DNA of 10,899 bases from Verrucomicrobiota bacterium (GTDB lineage: Bacteria; Verrucomicrobiota; Verrucomicrobiia; Limisphaerales; UBA1100), in the NCBI GenBank assembly GCA_028872645.1, contig JAPKDK010000084.1, positions 1 to 10,899 on the forward strand. The letters run 5' to 3'. Positions 6,720-10,899 of the stretch are shown one piece after another. Both the position numbers and the translations under genes were made by a program. The notes below the pieces were generated by a model. That model had not been told where the DNA came from and ran no database searches. It saw only the letters and a program-made list of their open reading frames with translations. Numbering within the stretch: position 1 is the stretch's first letter; every line of letters begins with the position of its first letter.

Positions 6720-7991
6720 ATGAAAGGAAGCGCGCTGTCACAACTGGGCCGACGCACTGCGGAGCCGCCGATTACTTGGCTGATGCGGGAAGCTTTGGAG
6801 CGGCCGGGGTTAATTTCGTTGGCGGCGGGGTTTACGGATAATCCGTCGCTGCCGGTCGAGATCACGCGCGAGATTATGGCCGACATGCTGCGCACGGGAA
6901 AAACCGGCCAACCGCCTTTGCAATACGGCACCACCGCCGGCGATGAAACGCTGCGCGCGCTCACCGCTCGGCGGCTCGCGCAGTTGGATGGCCAATCGCC
7001 AAAGGCCAAAGCCTGCTCGCCCAGCCGGATAATGATTACCCACGGCTCGCAGCAGTTTCTTTATATCCTAACGGAAATTCTTTTTGACGAGGGCGACATT
7101 GTGCTCGTTGAGGATCCCTCGTATTTTGTGTACCTCGGCATTATGCAAAGCCACGGCATTCGCGGGCGCGGAATTCGGATGGAGACGGACGGCATCGACC
7201 TCGCCCACCTTGAGGCCACGCTGGAGGCGTTGAAAAAAACCGGCGAATTGCCCCGGCTCAAGGCGCTGTATCTCGTCACTTATCATTGCAACCCCACCGG
7301 CACCACCACCGCTGCCGCCAAAAAAGCCGCCGCGCTCAAGCTGCTACGCCGTTACGAAAAATTCGCCGGTCATCCGATTTATTTACTGGAAGACGCCGCC
7401 TACCGCGAGCTGCGTTTTGCCGGCGAAGACATCCCCAGCGCGCTTACAATGGACCCTGCCGGTGACCGTGTCATTTACACCAGCACCTACAGCAAACCCT
7501 ACGCCACCGGCGTGCGCGTCGGCTACGGATTGTTGCCCGCGCCACTGCTCACGGCGGCCTTGCGCGTGAAGGGCAATCACGATTTCGGCACCACCAATTT
7601 TTTACAGCAACTCATCGCGCGCGCGCTCAGCACCGGCGCGTACGAAACCCACGTGCAATCCCTGCGCAAACGCTACGCCAAAAAAGCCGCCGCAATGATC
7701 CGCGCCTGCCGTGAACATTTGCCGGCGGATGTAAAATGGACTGACCCAACCGGCGGCCTCTACGTCTGGGCGCAAATGCCCGCGCGCGTGAAGACCGACC
7801 TCAAAAGTAAAATCTTCGGCGCCGCCTTGAAGCAGAAGATGATTTATGTGCCGGGCAACCTCTGCTACGCCGACGACCCCAACCGCCGCAAACCCAATCG
7901 CGAAATGCGCCTCAGCTTCGGCAGCGGTAGCATCCCCAACATCAAAGAAGGCATCGCGCGGCTCGGGCGGGCGTTGAAGAAGGTGCTGTGA
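6720..7991 (+). CDS. PLP-dependent aminotransferase, class I/II fold (LysN/MocR-like, no DNA-binding domain)
   Basis: A 423-residue fold-type I aminotransferase; the amino-acid substrate cannot be told. Residues numbered from the ATG at 6720 are LQYGTTAGDETLR in the N-terminal part, VEDPSYF, the NPTG cofactor motif at 191-194, EDAAYREL with the PLP-pyridine Asp225 and Tyr228, and STYSKPYATGVRVGY with the Schiff-base Lys259. TGGLYVWAQMP follows, then RLSFG with the carboxylate-binding Arg397. This pattern matches the 2-aminoadipate, aromatic and MocR-C-terminal branch. Unlike MocR regulators it has no N-terminal winged helix. A longer frame would begin at TTG 6693; I prefer the ATG because MKGSALSQLGRRT resembles family N-termini. 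No clear Shine-Dalgarno is present. It diverges from thiG and its stop is one base from a hairpin repeat. Confidence 0.9.
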   Translation: MKGSALSQLGRRTAEPPITWLMREALERPGLISLAAGFTDNPSLPVEITREIMADMLRTGKTGQPPLQYGTTAGDETLRALTARRLAQLDGQSPKAKACSPSRIMITHGSQQFLYILTEILFDEGDIVLVEDPSYFVYLGIMQSHGIRGRGIRMETDGIDLAHLEATLEALKKTGELPRLKALYLVTYHCNPTGTTTAAAKKAAALKLLRRYEKFAGHPIYLLEDAAYRELRFAGEDIPSALTMDPAGDRVIYTSTYSKPYATGVRVGYGLLPAPLLTAALRVKGNHDFGTTNFLQQLIARALSTGAYETHVQSLRKRYAKKAAAMIRACREHLPADVKWTDPTGGLYVWAQMPARVKTDLKSKIFGAALKQKMIYVPGNLCYADDPNRRKPNREMRLSFGSGSIPNIKEGIARLGRALKKVL

Positions 7992-7996
7992 TGGGA

Positions 7997-8028
7997 GGGA
8001 CGAGTTCCACCTCGTCCCTTGTCTTTTT
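7997..8028 (+). terminator. Probable intrinsic terminator of the aminotransferase gene (left REP-like hairpin)
   Basis: The 8-bp perfect stem 7997-8004 / 8011-8018 with a 6-base loop is followed by the T-rich run 8019-8028 (TTGTCTTTTT). It starts five bases after the aminotransferase stop codon. The GC-rich stem and T tract fit an intrinsic terminator, so the repeat may have been co-opted for this job. Confidence 0.55.
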
Positions 8029-8077
8029 CACCACAGAGAACACAGAGGCAATTTTCCTCTGTGCCCTCTGTGGTGAA
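8027..8077. repeat. Long central hairpin (22-base arms)
   Basis: The left arm 8027-8048 (TTCACCACAGAG, AA, CACAGAGG) pairs with the right arm 8056-8077 (CCTCTGTG, CC, CTCTGTGGTGAA) around a 7-base loop, CAATTTT. Twenty of 22 positions pair; only the AA/CC step is mismatched. Each arm also contains a short direct repeat, CACAGAG. From memory, similar CACAGAG-rich palindromes recur between genes of many environmental bacteria; I could not verify that here. Confidence 0.8.
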
Positions 8078-8118
8078 TCCAAAATGGGGCAAGGTGGAAC
8101 TTGCCCCTCCCTTGTCCC

Positions 8119-8148
8119 CAAAAAAAAACAGCGCCCGTTTCCGGACGC
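8119..8148 (-). terminator. Intrinsic terminator of the DUF5069-like gene
   Basis: Read on the minus strand, GCGTCCG (8148-8142), loop GAAA (8141-8138) and CGGGCGC (8137-8131) form a 7-bp stem with one G-U pair, capped by a GNRA tetraloop. It is followed by TG and nine T residues (8128-8120). It lies about 24 bases after the stop codon of the gene at 8172-8609. Stem, stable tetraloop and T-run together make a classical Rho-independent terminator. Confidence 0.85.
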
Positions 8149-8171
8149 CGTCGTGATTCTGTGATTCCAGT

Positions 8172-8609
8172 TTAGCCCGCAATCTCGGCGGCGTGGAATT
8201 CCTGCCAGTCGTCGAGGTTATTCAGGTTCACCGCATCATCTGGGCCGGACTCCAAGCCGCAAGCGCTTAGGATGCCCGCCTTCGTGTCGGCGTCGTGGTT
8301 GTAGCCGGTGATGGAATCGTTCAACGCGCCAATGACGTCGTCGCCCAATGTCGCGCCTTCCTGCGCCGAAATCCACGCTTCGAACTGCGTGTACGTCGGT
8401 TTCTCGTTGGTGATGTAGCTGCGCACCGCTTCGGCGTCGAGGCCGAGGCCCGCGATCACCATGCTGTCGTAGCCGCCGCCGATGCCGGGATAGCCTTCCG
8501 CGATTTTACCGGCCGCCTCGAGGCTCACCTTTTGCCACAAACGCGGCAGATGCAATACGCCCAACGGGCCTTTGGTACCGGAACTAATTAGAGGAACAAT
8601 TTTACTCAT
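8172..8609 (-). CDS. Small acidic protein, probable DUF5069 family
   Basis: A 145-residue protein of unknown function with no signal peptide or membrane segment. It has GPLGVLHLPRLWQKVSLEAA (14-33), YPGIGGGYDSMVIAGLGLDA (40-59), an FEAWI segment (76-80) and an acidic C-terminal part, NLDDWQEFHAAEIAG. The order of a leading LPRLxxK helix, a glycine-rich Y-D turn, a GLGLDAEAV helix and a xxWI helix matches my recollection of DUF5069. That is recognition from memory, not a profile match. The start ATG at 8609 is preceded by AGGA (8623-8620), 10 bases away, the only reasonable Shine-Dalgarno I found in the window. It has its own candidate promoter and a strong terminator, so it is probably monocistronic. 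It is convergent with the aminotransferase and divergent from leuB. Confidence 0.8.
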   Translation of the reverse strand: MSKIVPLISSGTKGPLGVLHLPRLWQKVSLEAAGKIAEGYPGIGGGYDSMVIAGLGLDAEAVRSYITNEKPTYTQFEAWISAQEGATLGDDVIGALNDSITGYNHDADTKAGILSACGLESGPDDAVNLNNLDDWQEFHAAEIAG

Positions 8610-8644
8610 AAGTCTGTTTTCCTAAACGTTAGGGGTTCGTGGAA

Positions 8645-8674
8645 AATGTAGGCCCGCAAGGCGTAAGGGGTCAA
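8645..8674 (-). promoter_or_regulatory. Candidate sigma-70-type promoter of the DUF5069-like gene
   Basis: On the minus strand TTGACC (8674-8669) is followed by an 18-base spacer and TACATT (8650-8645). This predicts a transcription start near 8638 and a leader of about 29 bases containing the AGGA site. The -35 matches consensus at 5 of 6 positions and the -10 at 4 of 6. Spacing and position are sensible but untested. Confidence 0.45.
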
Positions 8675-8733
8675 TGAGTTTTTCACCAGAGCCAATTGGT
8701 CACGTCAAAACTGAACTTCGGGCGCATCGCGGA

Positions 8734-8857
8734 CTCGCAAGCTTGTCCCTTCAAAAAACATCCGCGTCAATGTGCTGCCGGCACCTTGCCGGCAAAAGTT
8801 GCGCTTTCGGACTTCCGGCGAGGTGCCGACAACACGATGGAGGGGCGAGCTTGCAAG
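8734..8857. repeat. Second nested inverted-repeat element (REP/BIME-like)
   Basis: Two nested pairs of arms are visible. The outer arms 8734-8752 and 8839-8857 match at 15 of 19 positions when one is reverse-complemented. The inner arms 8772-8792 and 8815-8835 match at 18 of 21. Every difference is a transition. The left inner arm is itself a hairpin, TGCCGGCA, CCT, TGCCGGCA (8776-8794). The right outer arm begins GGAG-GGGCGAG (8839-8849), the same core as the element at 7993-8111. The left outer arm read in reverse gives GAAG-GGACAAG. The symmetry is seen directly; membership of a REP-like family is inference. Confidence 0.7.
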
Positions 8858-8883
8858 GGCGTGGTTTCAATTTTCCTTCACCC

Positions 8884-8910
8884 CGCGCAGCTTCATCCCT
8901 AAGCTGCGCG
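8884..8910 (+). promoter_or_regulatory. Perfect hairpin in the leuB leader
   Basis: CGCGCAGCTT (8884-8893) and AAGCTGCGCG (8901-8910) form a perfect 10-bp stem with a 7-base loop, CATCCCT. It ends six bases before the leuB ATG and occupies the place where a Shine-Dalgarno would lie; none is visible. No T-run follows, so it is not an intrinsic terminator. It could limit ribosome access, stabilise the 5' end of the mRNA, or be another mobile palindrome with no role. Confidence 0.6.
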
Positions 8911-8916
8911 CACTGA

Positions 8917-10029
8917 ATGAGTAAACGTACTTACAAAATAGCCGCATTGGCGGGGGATGGAATTGGGCCGGAGGTGATGCGGGAGGCACTGAAAGTGTTG
9001 CGCGAGGCCGAGGGCAAATTTGAATTTCAACTGGACGTCACCGAGGCGCCCGTGGGATGGGCGGGCATCGATGCCGCGGGCAAGGCACTGCCGGATGACA
9101 CGATCGCGCTGTGCCGCGACAGTGATTCAATTTTGTTCGGCTCCGTGGGCTTGCCTGACCGCGACCCCACCATTCCCAAGGAAGAACGCCCCGAGCGCGC
9201 CGCGCTGTTGGCGTTGCGCAAGGAGTTTGGTTTGTTCGCCAATCTGCGCCCCGTGCGTTTGCCCGCCGAGCTGGCGCACGCTTGCCCGCTCAAAGTGGAG
9301 CGCCAAGGCGATGGCATTGATATGCTCGTCGTGCGCGAGCTGACCGGTGGAATGTATTTCGGCCAACCCAAAACCACCGAGACGCTCGACGACGGCCAAC
9401 AACGCGCCATCGACACGATGGTTTACACCACCAGCGAAATCGAGCGTATCGCCCGCGTCGCATTCCAATCCGCCCAACTCCGCCGCAAACACGTGACCAG
9501 CATCGATAAAGCCAACGTGCTCGAAAACGGCGTCCTCTGGCGCGAAGTCGTCACCAAAGTCGCCGCCGATTTTCCGGACGTCACCCTCAATCATATGTTC
9601 GTGGACAACGCCGCGATGCAATTCCTGCTGCGTCCCACGCAGTTCGACGTCGTGCTCTGCGAAAATATGTTTGGCGACATCCTCAGCGACGAAGCCGCCG
9701 CGTTGGCCGGCTCACTCGGAATGCTCCCCAGCGCCAGCCTCGGGGCCACCAGCGGTGAACGCACCTTTGGCTTTTACGAACCCGCCGGCGGCACCGCGCC
9801 CGACATTGCCGGCCAAAACCTCGCCAACCCCATCGCTCAAATCCTTTCCGCCGCCATGATGCTCCGCCACAGCTTCAACGAACCCGAAGCCGCCGCCGCC
9901 ATCGACACCGCCGTGGCCACCGCCATCTCCGTCGGCCACCGCACCGGCGACATCTTCAGCCTCGAGGATTCGAACGCCAAAAAAGCCACCACCACCCAAA
10001 TGGGCGACGCTATCGCGGCGGCAATCTAA
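8917..10029 (+). CDS. leuB: 3-isopropylmalate dehydrogenase
   Basis: Catalyses NAD-dependent oxidation and decarboxylation of 3-isopropylmalate, the third step of leucine synthesis, in the cytosol. The 370 residues are typical. Visible motifs are GDGIGPEV (13-20) and LRKEFGLFANLRPV (100-113) with substrate Arg101 and Arg111. Arg140 and Tyr147 follow in VVRELTGGMYFGQPK, then Lys198 in SIDKANVL, and metal ligands Asp230 (VDNAAMQ), Asp254 and Asp258 (FGDILSDEAA). The NAD-binding GTAPDIAGQNLANP (292-305) is present. The ELTGGMYFG block favours isopropylmalate over isocitrate or tartrate relatives. The ATG at 8917 directly follows a strong hairpin and lacks a Shine-Dalgarno. yjbQ starts two bases after its stop. 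leuA, leuC and leuD are not in the window. Confidence 0.97.
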   Translation: MSKRTYKIAALAGDGIGPEVMREALKVLREAEGKFEFQLDVTEAPVGWAGIDAAGKALPDDTIALCRDSDSILFGSVGLPDRDPTIPKEERPERAALLALRKEFGLFANLRPVRLPAELAHACPLKVERQGDGIDMLVVRELTGGMYFGQPKTTETLDDGQQRAIDTMVYTTSEIERIARVAFQSAQLRRKHVTSIDKANVLENGVLWREVVTKVAADFPDVTLNHMFVDNAAMQFLLRPTQFDVVLCENMFGDILSDEAAALAGSLGMLPSASLGATSGERTFGFYEPAGGTAPDIAGQNLANPIAQILSAAMMLRHSFNEPEAAAAIDTAVATAISVGHRTGDIFSLEDSNAKKATTTQMGDAIAAAI

Positions 10030-10031
10030 AC

Positions 10032-10451
10032 ATGAAATCCCTCACCAAAGAACTTTGGTTTGATGTGCCGACGCGGCGGGCGTTCATCAACATCACACCG
10101 CAAATCGAGGAGCTCGTGCAGCAGAGCGGTGTAGCGGAGGGGCTTTGCCTCGTGAACGCGATGCACATCACGGCGAGTGTTTTTATTAATGACGACGAAT
10201 CGGGACTGCACGCGGATTACGAGCGGTGGCTGGAGGAACTCGCGCCGCACGAGCCAGTGGACCACTACCGCCACAACGACACCGGCGAGGACAACGCTGA
10301 CGCGCATCTCAAACGCCAAGTGATGGGCCGCGAAGTGGTGGTGGCCATCACCAAAGGGCGGCTGCATTTCGGCCCGTGGGAGCAGATTTTTTACGGTGAG
10401 TTCGACGGGCGACGCCGCAAGCGGTTACTGGTAAAAATCATTGGCGAATAG
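10032..10451 (+). CDS. yjbQ: YjbQ family protein (UPF0047; secondary thiamine-phosphate synthase type)
   Basis: A 139-residue single-domain protein. Family hallmarks are NAMHITASVFINDDESGL (42-59) with conserved His45, HNDTGEDNADAHLKRQVMGR (81-100), and the GRLHFGPWEQIFYGEFDG block (109-126) followed by a basic RRRKRLLVKIIG end. E. coli YjbQ has a weak thiamine-phosphate synthase activity, but the physiological role of the family is not settled, so I would not assign thiamine synthesis from this alone. The ATG at 10032 is two bases after the leuB stop, suggesting co-transcription and coupling. Full-length and intact. Confidence 0.93.
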   Translation: MKSLTKELWFDVPTRRAFINITPQIEELVQQSGVAEGLCLVNAMHITASVFINDDESGLHADYERWLEELAPHEPVDHYRHNDTGEDNADAHLKRQVMGREVVVAITKGRLHFGPWEQIFYGEFDGRRRKRLLVKIIGE

Positions 10452-10478
10452 TCGGCCGTGTGGTATCGTCTCAGCCCG

Positions 10479-10899
10479 ATGAAACCGCACTGGGCCATTT
10501 TGTTTTGCTTCTTGGCCACCCCAATTTTTGCGGCCGACTTTTCCAAACGAGACCGCGCGTGGTGGGCCTTTCAGCCAGTTCGAAAACCGGCCATTCCCGC
10601 CGCCGGAAAAGGCTGGGCTAAAAATGAAATCGACCCCTTCATCGCCCGCAAGCTCGCAACGCAAAAGCTCTCCCCCGCCACAGCCACCGAGGCGCGCACG
10701 CTGATTCGACGCGTGACTTTTGACCTCACCGGCCTTCCGCCAACGCCGACAGAAATAGATGCCTTTCTCAAATCATCAAACGCAAATCGGGATACCGCAT
10801 ACGCAACGCTCGTCGACCGGCTATTGGCCAGCCCGCGTTTTGGTGAACGGCAGGCGCGGTTTTGGCTGGACCTCGTGCGCTACGCGGATTCCGACGGCT
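10479..10899 (+). CDS. Secreted DUF1549-domain protein (partial, N-terminus)
   Basis: The frame is open from ATG 10479 to the window end, 140 residues. A signal peptide is clear: a Lys-His start, hydrophobic core WAILFCFLATPIF and an A-A-D cleavage region near residue 18-19. The mature part has WWAFQPVRKP (28-37), NEIDPFIARKL (49-59), the DUF1549 signature LIRRVTFDLTGLPPTP (75-90) and LVDRLLASPRFGE (111-123), followed by WLDLVRYADSDG. In Planctomycetes and Verrucomicrobia such proteins usually continue with a DUF1553 domain, sometimes after a cytochrome-c-like (PSCyt1) domain. Here DUF1549 starts at once after the signal peptide, so no N-terminal haem domain is present. Function unknown. It starts 27 bases after yjbQ with no visible terminator, so it could be read from leuB. 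Confidence 0.9.
   Translation, partial: MKPHWAILFCFLATPIFAADFSKRDRAWWAFQPVRKPAIPAAGKGWAKNEIDPFIARKLATQKLSPATATEARTLIRRVTFDLTGLPPTPTEIDAFLKSSNANRDTAYATLVDRLLASPRFGERQARFWLDLVRYADSDG

Larger units (their letters stand above)
7993..8111. repeat. Composite inverted-repeat (REP/BIME-like) element
   Basis: Two 26-base blocks, 7993-8018 and 8086-8111, face each other in inverted orientation around a central hairpin. Each block starts, from the outside, with G-GGAG followed by a hairpin: GGGACGAG, loop TTCCAC, CTCGTCCC on the left, and on the reverse strand GGGGCAAG, loop TTCCAC, CTTGCCCC on the right. The blocks match at 22 of 26 positions, and the four differences form two compensatory base-pair changes, so stem pairing is kept. 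The GGAG-plus-palindrome layout in inverted pairs resembles REP/BIME elements moved by RAYT (Y1) transposases. That family link is inference; the symmetry is directly visible. It fills the gap between two convergent genes. Confidence 0.8.
8610..8916. other. Gene-free stretch between the DUF5069-like gene and leuB
   Basis: The 307 bases contain a candidate promoter for the leftward gene (8645-8674), an inverted-repeat element (8734-8857) and a perfect hairpin (8884-8910) ending six bases before leuB. An open frame at 8674-8916 runs through all these palindromes and has Cys- and Arg-rich, low-information content. I treat it as non-coding. No convincing plus-strand promoter for leuB was found. 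Confidence 0.75.

Noticed and set aside
6637..6741. Short minus-strand frame upstream of thiG ending in ILDALAAAA and stop, considered as a remnant gene or thiS
   Set aside because: At most about 35 codons from a GTG, overlapping the aminotransferase start. It lacks the C-terminal Gly-Gly of ThiS and is bounded by another stop at 6774-6772.
7993..8857. CRISPR array
   Set aside because: The repeats are inverted and nested, not direct and evenly spaced with unique spacers, and there are no cas genes in the window.
8674..8916. 80-codon open frame ending exactly before the leuB ATG, a possible leader peptide or small gene
   Set aside because: It runs through every palindrome of the repeat element. 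Its Cys/Arg/His-rich content looks like translated repeat, it has no Shine-Dalgarno, and it has no run of leucine codons as expected for leu attenuation.

Overview
The window looks like part of the chromosome of a Gram-negative bacterium, most likely from the Verrucomicrobiota, with Planctomycetota as the alternative. It carries dedicated lipopolysaccharide inner-core genes (heptose and Kdo activation). The gene at the right edge starts a secreted DUF1549-type protein, a family concentrated in those two phyla. A small gene resembling DUF5069, also common there, lies nearby. The DNA is GC-rich, and clear Shine-Dalgarno sites are nearly absent. Phylum placement is inference; the gene calls are mostly firm.

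Positions 1-5736, minus strand, form a tightly packed operon read right to left: hldA-type heptose 7-phosphate kinase, gmhB-type heptose bisphosphate phosphatase, kdsB, pyrG, folC, and a HAD hydrolase cut by the left edge. Two junctions are 4-base ATGA overlaps, one is a 2-base gap and one a 22-base overlap. HldA and GmhB activate the heptose. PyrG supplies the CTP that KdsB uses to activate Kdo, so four of the six genes serve inner-core sugar activation. thiG (thiazole synthase) lies 96 bases upstream on the same strand, without thiS.

Positions 6628-6719 are a short divergent intergenic region. It is followed on the plus strand by a fold-type I PLP aminotransferase of unknown substrate. Positions 7992-8171 separate this gene from a convergent DUF5069-like gene. 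That gap is filled by a striking 119-base inverted-repeat element and a textbook terminator. Positions 8610-8916 (307 bases) hold no convincing gene. They contain a possible promoter for the DUF5069-like gene, a second inverted-repeat element and a strong hairpin just before leuB.

Positions 8917-10899, plus strand, hold leuB, a yjbQ-family gene 2 bases later, and the N-terminus of the DUF1549 protein, which has a signal peptide.

The protein-coding content is largely housekeeping, and I see no new multi-gene system. The most interesting signal is non-coding: two composite inverted repeats sharing a GGAG-plus-palindrome core. In one of them the hairpin arms differ only by compensatory base changes. 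They resemble REP/BIME elements.
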